This document shows, in pieces, positions 7,847-16,862 of a DNA stretch of 64,000 bases. Where the stretch lies: positions 1 through 64,000 of the forward strand of contig CALIFY010000038.1 in NCBI GenBank assembly GCA_938021675.1. Direction: 5' to 3'. This DNA is from an uncultured Acidimicrobiales bacterium (GTDB taxonomy: Bacteria; Actinomycetota; Acidimicrobiia; Acidimicrobiales; SZUA-35). Both the position numbers and the translations under genes were made by a program. Each line of letters opens with the position of its first letter. Position 1 is the stretch's first letter. Below the pieces are notes generated by a model. The model was given only the letters and a program-made list of their open reading frames with translations, ran no database searches and was not told where the DNA came from.

Positions 7847-9259
7847 TCAGGGTGTGTATTCAGGAGAACGGGCTGGTCGAGCCGACCGACCTTCGATGGT
7901 GGTGAAGAATTGGCCTGCGGCCTTGGCGATACCGTATGACCAGGTCGGATAGGGGTGGACGGTCTGGGCCAGTCGCCCGGTGAACATCCCGGTCCGCACC
8001 GCGAGCGCCAGTTCGGAGATCATCTCTCCGGCGCGCTCGGCAACGATCGTGGCCCCGATAATCCGACCGCCACCCACAGAACCAATCAGCGGTTGAGGAC
8101 CAGCGATCAGTTTGATGTAGCCATCGGTCGCTCCAGCGGTGAGTGCCCGGTCATGTTCGGTCAACGGTAACTCGGCCACCATCGCCCCCTCAATCGATCT
8201 GGTGGCCTCGGCCTCGGTCGGCCCGATCTGGGCTACCTCCGGGCGGGTGAACGTGACCCAAGGGATCTGTTCAGCCCGGAACCGGGACGGACGCCAACGG
8301 GCCGTCTTGCTCAAAAGGTTCGACACGGCCAGACGACCCATGTGGTCGGCGGCGTGGGTGAACTGCAACCGGCCGGCAAGGTCACCGGCGACATACACCC
8401 CGGCGACCGATGTCGCGAGGTCGTCGCTGTTGACAACATATCCGCGGTCATCCAACGCAACCCCGGCATCGATCATCCCACCGCGACGCGAGTTCGGCGA
8501 CCGCCCGACCGCCATCAAGATTCGTTCGGCTTCTACGGTCCGCCCGTCGTCGAGTTCGAGTGTGGCGCCGCCCGGTGATCGTCTGACCGCCGATACCGCG
8601 ACCCCGGTGAGGATGGTAACCCCAGCTGTTTTGAGTGCCGTGGCGACAATGCTGGCCGCCGCCGCCTCCTCTTTGATCAGAAGGCGCGGGCCGAGTTCGA
8701 CGATGGTCACCTCGACGCCGAGTTTGGCCAGAGCCTGCGACAACTCACATCCGATAGCGCCACCGCCGACGACCACCATCGACCGGGGCCGGTCGGTCAA
8801 TTCCCACAAATCGTCGGTCGAGAGCACATCGACGGTGTCGAGACCATCGATGGGTGGAATGGCAGGCCGGGACCCGAGAGCAAGTACCACTCCTTTCGCC
8901 CGAACCGTATCGCCACCGACCGCGATGGCCGGTGAGCGTCGGTCGACGACCAACGTTCCCTCGCCTTCGATCACCCGTATTCCCTCGTCCTCCAGGACAG
9001 CGGCAGATTCCGAGTCTGCGATTCGTTCACGGACCCGACGGGCCATCTCGAAGGCATCGGCGAAGCTCCGTCCGGCGTGGGCCGCCTCGATGACGGTCTT
9101 CGACGGGACGCAGCCGGTGAAGGTGCAATCGCCGCCGAGTGGACCATCGTTCACGATCGTCGCCCGAGCACCACGCCGGAGGGCTTCTCGGGCCGCCGCC
9201 AGCCCAGCCGCGCCGCCCCCCAGTACCGCAATGTCGGTATCGGTAGTCAAGTAACTCAC
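7847..9259 (-). CDS. FAD-dependent pyridine nucleotide-disulfide oxidoreductase, Lpd/MerA-like
   Basis: 470 residues with an N-terminal FAD Rossmann motif (GGGAAGLAAA, about 14-23) and a redox disulfide GGDCTFTGCVPSK (CX5C-like, about 42-54). The NAD(P) motif VVVGGGAIGCELSQALA lies near 175, the second FAD motif GVYVAGD near 305, and a dimerisation domain follows. In lipoamide and glutathione reductases the C-terminus has HxHPTxxE; here it reads VHPYPTWSYGI, so the general base His-Glu pair is not conserved. That resembles mercuric-reductase-like or uncharacterised members. No lipoyl-enzyme genes or mer genes are nearby, so the substrate is unknown. Confidence 0.85.
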   Translation of the reverse strand: MSYLTTDTDIAVLGGGAAGLAAAREALRRGARATIVNDGPLGGDCTFTGCVPSKTVIEAAHAGRSFADAFEMARRVRERIADSESAAVLEDEGIRVIEGEGTLVVDRRSPAIAVGGDTVRAKGVVLALGSRPAIPPIDGLDTVDVLSTDDLWELTDRPRSMVVVGGGAIGCELSQALAKLGVEVTIVELGPRLLIKEEAAAASIVATALKTAGVTILTGVAVSAVRRSPGGATLELDDGRTVEAERILMAVGRSPNSRRGGMIDAGVALDDRGYVVNSDDLATSVAGVYVAGDLAGRLQFTHAADHMGRLAVSNLLSKTARWRPSRFRAEQIPWVTFTRPEVAQIGPTEAEATRSIEGAMVAELPLTEHDRALTAGATDGYIKLIAGPQPLIGSVGGGRIIGATIVAERAGEMISELALAVRTGMFTGRLAQTVHPYPTWSYGIAKAAGQFFTTIEGRSARPARSPEYTP

Positions 9260-9284
9260 TCCATGGCGGGCTCGGGTTCAGGTG

Positions 9285-9668
9285 TCACTGAGGATCGTCA
9301 TGGCGTGCCGCTCCGACACCACGGTAAACCGAAACCGGTCGCGTGAAGCGAAGATTCCACCAACCTCGATCACGAGCATGGGCGTGGAAATGATTGTGGA
9401 CCTGCCGCATGTTCGTGTCGAACGACCACTCTTGGGGCCCGAACCTGTCATCGGCCACCAACCGGAGCGTTTCCAAGAGTTCGTCCCGTACGTTATCGGA
9501 CGGATCGGTCCCGTGGTGCCACCATACGACCATCGGGACGGCACATACTTCACAATCTGCTACCCATCCGTGCTCATTCTCGGCATACCAGTGAGTGAAT
9601 CGGTCGGCCTGGCAAAGTTCACAGTCGGGGTCGTCGGCCGGGAACGGGCGTTGGTTGTCATCGGCCAA
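9285..9668 (-). CDS. Unknown protein with CxxC pairs and an HNHFHAH motif
   Basis: 127 residues starting at TTG, 22 nt after trpA on the same strand with GAGG about 10 nt upstream. It contains CELC (about 16-19), then CEVC (about 39-42), WWHHG (about 50) and HNHFHAH (about 92-98). This is a likely set of metal-binding Cys and His residues. The HxHxH part faintly recalls HIT proteins, but no full HIT signature is present. I do not recognise a family. Position at the end of trpC-F-B-A suggests co-transcription but gives no functional clue. Confidence 0.7.
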   Translation of the reverse strand: MADDNQRPFPADDPDCELCQADRFTHWYAENEHGWVADCEVCAVPMVVWWHHGTDPSDNVRDELLETLRLVADDRFGPQEWSFDTNMRQVHNHFHAHARDRGWWNLRFTRPVSVYRGVGAARHDDPQ

Positions 9669-9690
9669 GAAGCGATCACCTCACCGGGAC

Positions 9691-10482
9691 TTAGTGAGCC
9701 GCCCGGTCGAGAGCGGCCCGGAGATCGGCCACGAACGCGATGGCATCGTCTATCCCGCCACCATCGAGTAACCGTCGGATGATGGCTGAGCCAACCACTA
9801 CCCCATCGGCCACGTCGACCAGCTCGACCGCCTGCTCGGGGCTCGAGACGCCAACTCCAATGATGACCGGCTTGTCGGTTACCGCTTTTAGTCTTCGAGC
9901 CATCTCGACGGCGGTCGATGCCAGTTCGGATCGTTCGCCCGTCGTGCCGACTAGGCCAACGCCGTAGACGAAACCTCTCGCCCGTTCGACGATGGCCGGA
10001 AGCCGTTCGTCTGGCGCAGTTGGCGCCGCAAGTAAGACGGTTTCGACTCCAACGTGATCGGCCGCCTTGGCCCACGGTCCGACTTCCTCCAGCGGAAGGT
10101 CGGGCAAGATAGCGGCACAAATGCCGGAGTCGAGTAGGGCGTTTGCGAATCGACGGTGGCCCATCTTGAAACAGATGTTGTAGTATGTCATCGCTACCAA
10201 CGGAACGCCGACGTCGACCTTTGCCACCTGCTCCAGCGCCGCCACCGGTGTGATCCCCGCACCAAGGGCTCGGGTCGAGGCCTCCTGAATCGTCGGTCCG
10301 TCCATAACCGGATCGCTGAACGGAAGCCCGATCTCGATGGCATCAGCGCCGGCGGCACCCAGACCTTCGATCAACCTTGGCCACTCGTCGACCGGGAACC
10401 CGGCCGTCACGTAGGGCACGAGTAGTTTGCGGCCCTCGTCTCGCTTGGCCCGAAGTGCTGTTTCAAGCGTTCCGACCGTCAT
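9691..10482 (-). CDS. trpA: Tryptophan synthase alpha chain
   Basis: 263 residues, TIM barrel. It cleaves indole-3-glycerol phosphate to indole and glyceraldehyde-3-phosphate. Motifs are [10 protein letters not shown] (about 22-31), [20 protein letters not shown] (about 51-70, catalytic Glu and Asp) and the phosphate-binding [13 protein letters not shown] near 215. The ATG overlaps the trpB stop (ATGA), indicating translational coupling and fitting the TrpA-TrpB channelled complex. Confidence 0.96.
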   Translation of the reverse strand: MTVGTLETALRAKRDEGRKLLVPYVTAGFPVDEWPRLIEGLGAAGADAIEIGLPFSDPVMDGPTIQEASTRALGAGITPVAALEQVAKVDVGVPLVAMTYYNICFKMGHRRFANALLDSGICAAILPDLPLEEVGPWAKAADHVGVETVLLAAPTAPDERLPAIVERARGFVYGVGLVGTTGERSELASTAVEMARRLKAVTDKPVIIGVGVSSPEQAVELVDVADGVVVGSAIIRRLLDGGGIDDAIAFVADLRAALDRAAH

Positions 10483-11726
10483 ACCGCATCTCCGTTGGTT
10501 CGAGAGAAGTCGACGGTGTCAAGAGCCGCCGGGTCACCTTGGCGAATAGCTTGGACTTGAGCGACATCTTTGTCCCCACGTCCAGACAGATTGAGAAGCA
10601 CGGTCTTTCCTGCCAACTCATCGCGGGCCCGAATCATCCACGCCAATCCATGAGCTGGTTCGAGAGCGGGAATGATGCCTTCCGTTCGGCTGAGAAGCTC
10701 GAACGCGTCGAGAACTTCGGAATCGGTTACCGCCTCATACCGGGCCCGGCCGACGTCGGCCAAGAAGGCGTGCTCCGGTCCAACACCTGGATAGTCCAAA
10801 CCGGCCGACACCGACTGAGCCTCCTGAACCTGCCCGAACTCGTCCTGCATGAGAAACGACATCGAGCCATGCACGACGCCGGGCACGCCGCGGGCGACCG
10901 CCGCTCCCCCCGCCGGTTCAACCCCAACCAATTCGACATCGGTATCGACGAACCCACTAAAAATCCCGACCGCGTTGGATCCACCACCGATACAGGCCAC
11001 AACAACATCTGGGAGGCCGCCATCGAGTAACGCCGTACTTTGATCGAACGCCTCACGGCCAATAGTTCGGTGGAACTCCCGAACCATCCACGGATACGGA
11101 TGGGGGCCCATGACCGAGCCGAGGCAGTAGTACGACGACTCAACCGATGCAACCCATTCCCGCATCGCCTCATTTACCGCGTCTTTCAGCGTCCGACTAC
11201 CGGAACGGGCGGGCCGGACCTCAGCCCCCAACAACTGCATCCGGTACACGTTCAGTGCCTGGCGGGCGATATCGACCTCGCCCATGTAGACGACACACTC
11301 TTGGCCGAAGTAGGCGGCGGCGGTCGCTGTCGCCACACCGTGCTGACCGGCACCGGTCTCGGCCACGATACGGGACTTGCCCATACGTTTGGCCAATAAG
11401 GTCTGGCCCAACACGTTGTTGATCTTGTGGCTTCCGGTGTGGTTGAGGTCTTCCCGTTTGAGCAGGATTCGGAATCCGAGTTCGGTCGACAGATTGACGC
11501 AATCGGTCAAAGGAGACGGTCGACCGGCGTAATCGGTGAGCAAAGAATGGAACTCGGCTCGAAAGCCGTCATCAGCCCACGCAGAGCGGAACGCATCCTC
11601 CAGCTCAGCGCATGCCGGCACGAGGGTCTCGGGGACGAACCGGCCACCAAATCGACCAAAGCGGCCATGTTCGTCGGGCCCTTCCATCAACGAATTCGTG
11701 CCCTCGTCAGCGGATGCTGCTACCAC
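10479..11726 (-). CDS. trpB: Tryptophan synthase beta chain
   Basis: 415 residues, PLP enzyme joining indole and serine. It carries [24 protein letters not shown] (PLP lysine in HK), [13 protein letters not shown] (catalytic Glu) and the phosphate loop GGGSNAVG. The GTG at 11726 has AGAGG seven bases upstream and overlaps the 3' end of trpF by 7 bp. A start at the internal ATG (about 11687) is less likely. It is a classical TrpB1, adjacent to trpA. Confidence 0.96.
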   Translation of the reverse strand: MVAASADEGTNSLMEGPDEHGRFGRFGGRFVPETLVPACAELEDAFRSAWADDGFRAEFHSLLTDYAGRPSPLTDCVNLSTELGFRILLKREDLNHTGSHKINNVLGQTLLAKRMGKSRIVAETGAGQHGVATATAAAYFGQECVVYMGEVDIARQALNVYRMQLLGAEVRPARSGSRTLKDAVNEAMREWVASVESSYYCLGSVMGPHPYPWMVREFHRTIGREAFDQSTALLDGGLPDVVVACIGGGSNAVGIFSGFVDTDVELVGVEPAGGAAVARGVPGVVHGSMSFLMQDEFGQVQEAQSVSAGLDYPGVGPEHAFLADVGRARYEAVTDSEVLDAFELLSRTEGIIPALEPAHGLAWMIRARDELAGKTVLLNLSGRGDKDVAQVQAIRQGDPAALDTVDFSRTNGDAV

Positions 11727-12400
11727 GTTTGTTCCTCTTCTCGGTCTCTTCGGTCGTAGCCTGGTTCTCCCGGACCCCGTGCCAGCGGCACTGCAGCGCG
11801 GGCTGCGGCGATGAACCGCCGGACTTTGGCCGGATCTTTGCGGCCCGGCGAGGCCTCAACCCCTGAGGCGACATCGACGCCCCACGGGTCGAGCATTTCG
11901 ATGGCCTCGGCAACGTTTTCTGGAATGAGCCCGCCGGCCAACACGTACGGCCGGTCGCCAACGGTGTCCTCGAGCCGTGTCCAGTCGAACACCTGACCAC
12001 TCCCCGGCGTCGAAGAGTCGATGAGAAGCCGATGAGGGCCGTACGCCGTTGGGTTTTCGACCGCCTTCCCCAAGGCCGGATCGTCGACGGCGAACGCTTT
12101 GATGACCGATCGGACCCGTTCGCCGATCCAATGGGTTTCCTCAGCCGACTCCGAGCCGTGGAGTTGCACCGCCTGCAAACCGATCTCGTTCGCGGTACGG
12201 ACGACCCGTTCGCGGCCTTCGTCTCTGAACACGCCAACGGTCATAACCTCACCCGGTAACCGATGGACAACGTCGCGGGCCTGAGCATTGGTAATACGTC
12301 TGGAAGACGCGGAGAAGATCATGCCGATGGCGTTTGCTCCTAGACCGGCTGCCAACAACGCGTCATCGGCTTCGGTGACGCCGCAGATCTTCACGAACAT
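11720..12400 (-). CDS. trpF: Phosphoribosylanthranilate isomerase
   Basis: 226 residues, starting [14 protein letters not shown] (catalytic Cys in KICG). It continues with [16 protein letters not shown] and a phosphate-binding [11 protein letters not shown]. It isomerises PRA to CdRP in tryptophan synthesis. No clear ribosome-binding site is seen, but TAACGT ends 6 nt before the ATG, so a leaderless internal start is possible. The C-terminal tail after ARAAVPLA is charged and longer than usual, extending over the trpB start. It lies 208 bp after trpC, with the tandem repeat array between. Confidence 0.94.
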   Translation of the reverse strand: MFVKICGVTEADDALLAAGLGANAIGMIFSASSRRITNAQARDVVHRLPGEVMTVGVFRDEGRERVVRTANEIGLQAVQLHGSESAEETHWIGERVRSVIKAFAVDDPALGKAVENPTAYGPHRLLIDSSTPGSGQVFDWTRLEDTVGDRPYVLAGGLIPENVAEAIEMLDPWGVDVASGVEASPGRKDPAKVRRFIAAARAAVPLARGPGEPGYDRRDREEEQTW

Positions 12401-12406
12401 GTCGAT

Positions 12407-12412
12407 ACGTTA
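12407..12412 (-). promoter_or_regulatory. Candidate internal -10 in front of trpF
   Basis: TAACGT on the minus strand ends 6 nt before the trpF ATG (12400). With no ribosome-binding site visible, this could drive a leaderless trpFBA transcript separate from trpC. Confidence 0.3.
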
Positions 12413-12475
12413 CCCGGGCTTGATCGTCGACGGCGTAGAAATGCCGCGCCAGGGAACCTCTCCGCTGCAGACGGC

Positions 12476-12625
12476 GCAAGATCTCACCGTTGTGCGCCGC
12501 GCAAGATCTCACCTTTGCGCTCCGCGCAAGATCTCACCTTTGCGCTCCGCGCAAGATCTCACCTTTGCGCTCCGCGCGAGATCTCACCTTTGCGCTCCGC
12601 GCGAGATCTCATCGTTGCGCTCCGC
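12476..12625. repeat. Six 25-bp tandem repeats between trpC and trpF
   Basis: Six head-to-tail 25-bp units (consensus GCAAGATCTCACCTTTGCGC then TCCGC) fill 12476-12625. Units 2-4 are identical and units 1, 5 and 6 differ by one to a few bases. Unit 6 contains the stop and last codons of trpC, so the array looks like repeated duplication of the 3' end of that gene. Read on the operon strand, each unit can form a small hairpin GCGCAA/TTGCGC whose loop holds AGGTGAG. There are no spacers, so it is not CRISPR. Confidence 0.95.
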
Positions 12626-13415
12626 GCAATGCATCGACCGCGGCCCGAGGGTCGCCGCTGCGAACCAAGGACTCGCCGACGAGCACGGCATCGAAACCGG
12701 CGTCGACCAACGGCGGCAGATCAGCCGGGCCGGTGATGCCGGACTCGGCGACACTCACCACTCCCGCCGGGATCGCCGATGCCACTCTGACCGCTCTGGC
12801 GGTGTCGACTTCGAAGGTGACAAGATCGCGTTGATTCACGCCGATCAGGTTGGCGCCCACCGCTAGGGCCCGCTCGACCTCAGCCTCGTCGTGGGTTTCA
12901 ACCAAGGCGTCAAGGCCAAGCTCGATGGCCAACGCGTGTAGCTCGGCCAGCTCCTCGTCATGTAGAGCGGCCACAATCAACAGCACCGCGTCAGCCCCCA
13001 TAATCCGAGCGTCCACAATGTCGTTGGCGGCGACGGTAAAATCTTTCCGCAGGATGGGAAGTTCGCACGCCGTTTTGGCGGCCGCTAAGTCGGCCCCCGA
13101 TCCACCAAAGAACCGTTCATCGGTCAAGACGGAAAGACACGCCGCGCCGCCGTCGGCGTATCGAGCTGCCAACACCGCCGGATCAAGGTCTGGGTTGAGA
13201 TCGCCCTTCGACGGCGACCGCCGTTTGATTTCGCTGATGATCGCAACGGAACCATCTCGATCATCTACCAACGCCTGTGTAAAGCCTCGCGTCGGCGGTT
13301 CGGCCGCCGCGCTGGTCAACAACTGGTCGAACGAGCGGCTGTCCGTCGCTGCCGACGCACGATGAGCGGCCAGAATGTCGTCGAGATACGTCACCGAACC
13401 AAACGCTACCGGCAT
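12609..13415 (-). CDS. trpC: Indole-3-glycerol phosphate synthase
   Basis: About 268 residues, TIM barrel converting CdRP to IGP. Visible are VAIISEIKRRSPSKG (catalytic Lys), LSVLTDERFFGG, LPILRKDFTV, GVNQRDL and SVAESGITGP. The start is uncertain: ATG 13415, or a GTG at 13394 giving the common VTYLDDILAAHRA N-terminus. The last residues (LRGAQR) and the TGA fall in repeat unit 6. It heads the trpC-trpF-trpB-trpA unit; trpD and trpG are not in the window and trpE is 5 kb away. Confidence 0.93.
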   Translation of the reverse strand: MPVAFGSVTYLDDILAAHRASAATDSRSFDQLLTSAAAEPPTRGFTQALVDDRDGSVAIISEIKRRSPSKGDLNPDLDPAVLAARYADGGAACLSVLTDERFFGGSGADLAAAKTACELPILRKDFTVAANDIVDARIMGADAVLLIVAALHDEELAELHALAIELGLDALVETHDEAEVERALAVGANLIGVNQRDLVTFEVDTARAVRVASAIPAGVVSVAESGITGPADLPPLVDAGFDAVLVGESLVRSGDPRAAVDALRGAQR

Positions 13416-13507
13416 GCCCTCGAAACCGGGTTGACCTGTCCTGGCAAACCGACCGCTCGGTTGGCCGGTCCAGCACAACCCTTCACCATTTCCTAACATG
13501 GGTGCAA

Positions 13508-13513
13508 TACGGT
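13508..13513 (+). promoter_or_regulatory. Possible -10 for the two-component operon
   Basis: TACGGT, the same hexamer seen before menG and the Rrf2 gene, lies 70 bp before the response regulator start. No matching -35 was recognised, so this is tentative. Confidence 0.25.
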
Positions 13514-13583
13514 AGACGGTACGCAAGGTCGGCAAGAGTTCAAGTCGAGCTTGGCTATCACCAAGCCGACGAGAGGAGAAACT

Positions 13584-14246
13584 GTGACGGCCATCGTCGT
13601 CGTCGAGGACGAACCAGACATCGGTGATCTCCTCGCCCTATATTGCCGGCGGGAGGGGTGGTCGGTTCACGTTGCCACCGATGCCACGTCAGGTCTGGCC
13701 ACGATACGAGCGAGAGAACCCGACTTCGTGGTGCTCGATGTCGGGTTACCCGGCGATCGCGACGGCTTCGACGTTTGCCGCGAGCTTCGTCAGACCAGCG
13801 ATGTGCCGGTGCTGTTCCTGACCGCTCGCGACGACGAAGTCGATCGGGTACTCGGTTTGGAAATGGGAGCCGACGACTATGTGATCAAGCCGTTCTCGCC
13901 CCGTGAGATCATCGCCCGGATCAAGGCGGTGCTGCGACGCGGCCGGACCGAGCCCGCCTCGAACAACGCCACCTTCGGTCCACTTCATATCGACCTAGAC
14001 CGGCGGGAGGCAACCATCGACACAACCCCGGTTCCTCTGGCGGCTCAAGAATGGTCCTTACTCGGAAAATTGCTCGACCACCGGGGCATCGCCTTGAGCC
14101 GTCAACAACTACTGGATCTCGCATGGGGGACCGACTGGATTGGCGACCCCCGCACCGTCGATGTCCATGTGCGTCAACTTCGCCGCAAACTCGGCAACGA
14201 CCTTCCCCTAGCCACGGTGCGAGGGGTCGGGTATCGACTTGACTGA
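13584..14246 (+). CDS. OmpR/PhoB-family response regulator
   Basis: 220 residues. The receiver domain has VVEDEPD (acidic pocket), the phospho-acceptor Asp in VVLDVGLPG (about 53), FLTARDDE and the conserved Lys in DDYVIKPFSPRE. The C-terminal winged helix includes ALSRQQLLDLAWG and RTVDVHVRQLRRKLG. The GTG at 13584 follows GAGGAG at ordinary spacing; the longer frame upstream is not needed. The histidine kinase follows after 15 bp. The signal and target genes are unknown. Confidence 0.94.
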   Translation: MTAIVVVEDEPDIGDLLALYCRREGWSVHVATDATSGLATIRAREPDFVVLDVGLPGDRDGFDVCRELRQTSDVPVLFLTARDDEVDRVLGLEMGADDYVIKPFSPREIIARIKAVLRRGRTEPASNNATFGPLHIDLDRREATIDTTPVPLAAQEWSLLGKLLDHRGIALSRQQLLDLAWGTDWIGDPRTVDVHVRQLRRKLGNDLPLATVRGVGYRLD

Positions 14247-14261
14247 CGTCCACAATCGCTC

Positions 14262-15665
14262 GTGCAACGCCGCCTAACCATCGCACTTGTGGTCACCGCG
14301 TTGGCCTCAATTCTTCTCGTTGGTTTCGGCGTGCTCGCCATGGCCCGATTCGGGGCACAGGCCAATGCCGAACGCCAAATAGAACGACCGCTGAATACCA
14401 TCACCGACTTTCTCGACGACCCGACCCCGAGAACTCGTTTGCGATCCCAGTTCGAGCAATCAAGGGTCCAGTTCGGGTTGGAGCAGCTCGAATTCGTGCT
14501 CGTGAGCAACGACGGGTCGGTCACGGCAGCCGGCCAGCGCCGACTCGAACCAAGCTCGGTTCCCGACATCTCCCTCAACGAGTCGCAGCGAGCCAACCTC
14601 ACCGCTGGTGAAACGGTCCTCATCTCAGATCGGAGTCAGGTCGTCGGGCTCCGCCGATTTCGAAACAACGGGCAAGGGCAGCGCGACGGCACACTGGCGG
14701 TGCTCGCCACCCAGCCGGTCAGAGCCGTGTCCCAACAGGCCCTCGTCTGGTTTGTGCTATCGAGCGCAGTCGTTCTCGTCGCCGCCATCGGCGCCGGACT
14801 GTGGATGGCCCGACGGCTTAGCCGGCCGATTCAGGCTATAAAGACGACGACCTCGGCCATCGCTGCCGGTGACCTCGGAGCCAGGGTCGACCTTGGCGAC
14901 AGTGCACGAACTGGAGACGAGTTGGACGACCTCGGTCGCTCGGTCAATCAGATGGCGGCCGACCTCCAACGATCGAAGGCACTCGACCGGCAATTCCTCA
15001 TGTCGGTATCCCACGACCTACGGACGCCACTCACCGCGATAGCCGGCTACGCCGAAGCATTGACAGACGGGGCGGTCACAGACTCGGAACAAGCGGGGCG
15101 CATCATCAAGTCCAACACCGATCGTCTCGACATGCTTGTCGGCGATCTCCTCGACCTGGCCCGGCTTGACGCCAATCGATTCCGCCTCGACATTCGTAGC
15201 TTCGACCTCGGAGTCGTTGCGGCCAGGACGGTCGCCGGGTTGCAAGCTGACCCGACGAAGAACGAAGTGGCCATCGATACGTCAGGGTTGGCTTCGGTCT
15301 TAGCCAAAGGCGATCCGGACCGAACGGCCCAAGCCATCGGCAACCTCGTAGACAACGCGATGAAGTTCGCCGAGAGGACCGTATGGATCACATGCGGTGT
15401 GGACGAACACATGGCGATAGTCCGAATCTGCGACGACGGCCCGGGAATCCCCGACGCTGATCTACCCCACGTCTTCAATCGGCTCTACACCGGCGCGGCA
15501 CAACCGGAGCGGGCCGAGAACCCGACCGGGCTTGGCCTTGCCATAGTCCGTGAGCTGGTCGCCGCCATGGGCGGCCGGGTCAAAGCAAGCAACGGGGCCG
15601 AGGGCGGGGCGTGCCTGCAAATGGATCTACCGCTCGGCGTTACCGCACCGGAAACGGCAGGGTAA
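14262..15665 (+). CDS. Sensor histidine kinase
   Basis: 467 residues starting at GTG. TM1 is at about 7-28, an extracytoplasmic sensor region at about 30-155, and TM2 at about 160-182. A HAMP domain (RLSRPIQAIKTTTSAIAAGDLGARV) follows. The HisKA motif is FLMSVSHDLRTPLTAI (phospho-His at about 252), then a HATPase domain with the N box (NLVDNAMKF), G1 (CDDGPGIPD) and G2 (GLGLAIV). It pairs with the preceding response regulator. Its 3' end overlaps the convergent YgfZ-like gene by 26 bp. The sensor part resembles no domain I can name. Confidence 0.94.
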   Translation: MQRRLTIALVVTALASILLVGFGVLAMARFGAQANAERQIERPLNTITDFLDDPTPRTRLRSQFEQSRVQFGLEQLEFVLVSNDGSVTAAGQRRLEPSSVPDISLNESQRANLTAGETVLISDRSQVVGLRRFRNNGQGQRDGTLAVLATQPVRAVSQQALVWFVLSSAVVLVAAIGAGLWMARRLSRPIQAIKTTTSAIAAGDLGARVDLGDSARTGDELDDLGRSVNQMAADLQRSKALDRQFLMSVSHDLRTPLTAIAGYAEALTDGAVTDSEQAGRIIKSNTDRLDMLVGDLLDLARLDANRFRLDIRSFDLGVVAARTVAGLQADPTKNEVAIDTSGLASVLAKGDPDRTAQAIGNLVDNAMKFAERTVWITCGVDEHMAIVRICDDGPGIPDADLPHVFNRLYTGAAQPERAENPTGLGLAIVRELVAAMGGRVKASNGAEGGACLQMDLPLGVTAPETAG

Positions 15666-16575
15666 AGGCGGCGATTGGAACCGACTCGTCCGATGCGGAA
15701 GCAACCCTCATCGAGTCGAGGTCGTCGACCGATCGACGAATGTAGGCCAAGCCAATCGTGCCCAATTCTGGGGACTCGACCACTGTGGTTACCGTGCCGG
15801 CGGCGGCCCCGGTGTTCGTCACCAATTCCCGGCCTATGTCGGCCGCTCGACCGCCGGCGACCCGAAATCCGTGAAGCCGGGTCGGCGTATTGTTGCCTCG
15901 GGAATCGACGCGAGCGACAAGCTCCTGGCCGACGTAACAGCCTTTGTCGAAGTCGACGGACGCCTCAACGATATTGGCGGCGGCAGCAATGGTCGATTCG
16001 TCGAGTTCTGAACCCATCGATGGAAACCCGGTCCGGACCCGGATGATGTCGAGTACATCTGGGGGCCCAAACGTCGAGGGGTCAAGCCCGAGCATTGAGG
16101 CCAATGCCGGCGGGGCTACCCGATCGGAAAGCGACGATCCGACATAGTCCATTCCATCGAGCCCTCCCCACTCGGCGTGTAGTCCAGCGACGCCGTCGAC
16201 CGGCTGTCGTTTGGCCTGCGCTGGGCCACGAACGGCCAACATCGGCACCGACAGCAACTCGAACTCGACGTCGACCCGTAGTTTGAACCGTTCGAGCCGA
16301 TCTCGTGCCGCTGCGCCATGCCCCGATCCAACGTCGAGCCACAACTCATCGTCGCCTCGACGGTGGAGACGAAGCCACGAATCGACTTTGCCCTGTGGTT
16401 GGAGAAGTAACGTCCAGGCCGAACTCCCGATCGTGAGACGTTCCACGTTCTGACTGAGCTGGCCCTGAAGGTAGGAGACGGCGTCTGGACCAGTGACGCG
16501 TAACACGTCACGCTCGGTCGGGATTGCGACCGTCTTGGTAAAGGCGAGATGTTCCGCTGTGGCGAGGTCGATCAC
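15640..16575 (-). CDS. ygfZ: YgfZ/GcvT-like folate-binding protein
   Basis: 311 residues with the YgfZ signature KGCYVGQE (about 218-225) followed by LVARVDSRGNN. The N-terminal half is GcvT-like (VLRVTGPDAVSYLQGQLSQNV). YgfZ proteins use tetrahydrofolate and support maintenance of certain Fe-S enzymes; the Cys in KGCY is the key residue. It is convergent with the histidine kinase, the coding ends overlapping by 26 bp. Confidence 0.9.
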   Translation of the reverse strand: MIDLATAEHLAFTKTVAIPTERDVLRVTGPDAVSYLQGQLSQNVERLTIGSSAWTLLLQPQGKVDSWLRLHRRGDDELWLDVGSGHGAAARDRLERFKLRVDVEFELLSVPMLAVRGPAQAKRQPVDGVAGLHAEWGGLDGMDYVGSSLSDRVAPPALASMLGLDPSTFGPPDVLDIIRVRTGFPSMGSELDESTIAAAANIVEASVDFDKGCYVGQELVARVDSRGNNTPTRLHGFRVAGGRAADIGRELVTNTGAAAGTVTTVVESPELGTIGLAYIRRSVDDLDSMRVASASDESVPIAAFTLPFPVR

Positions 16576-16862
16576 CGGCCCAGCCTAAACCTCCATGACC
16601 AGATTATTGGAATTGCGGATGGACTAGCAGTGTGAACTCGAGTGGGTGGACCAACCTTACTAAGCCGTTCAGTTGTATGACCTTGACGTCATCGCTTTGG
16701 CGTACCCTGCTAGCGGCCCCGATGCAATCACTGACATACTCAAATTCGTCACTGCCGCAGAGTAGAAGGTCTTTACATTCCAGGGGTTCGCCGCCATCAG
16801 GGTCTTGGAAGTCAAGGCCGGGTCGCTAACGAGGCGAGCGCCAGCTCGGGGTCGGTGTGGGC
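16576..16862. other. Non-coding or decayed stretch
   Basis: No intact gene. Minus-strand frames of about 60 codons exist without start codons. The stretch directly follows the transposase remnant and may be part of the same decayed insertion. Confidence 0.5.

Noticed and set aside
8139-9254. 371-codon plus-strand open frame
   Set aside because: It is antisense to the disulfide reductase gene, whose motifs are unmistakable; composition is a codon-bias shadow.
12476-12625. CRISPR array
   Set aside because: Units are contiguous with no spacers and include the trpC stop codon.
12288-12866. Plus-strand frame running through the tandem repeats
   Set aside because: A repeat of 25 bp shifts frame each unit; the frame is antisense to trpF and trpC ends and shows no domain.
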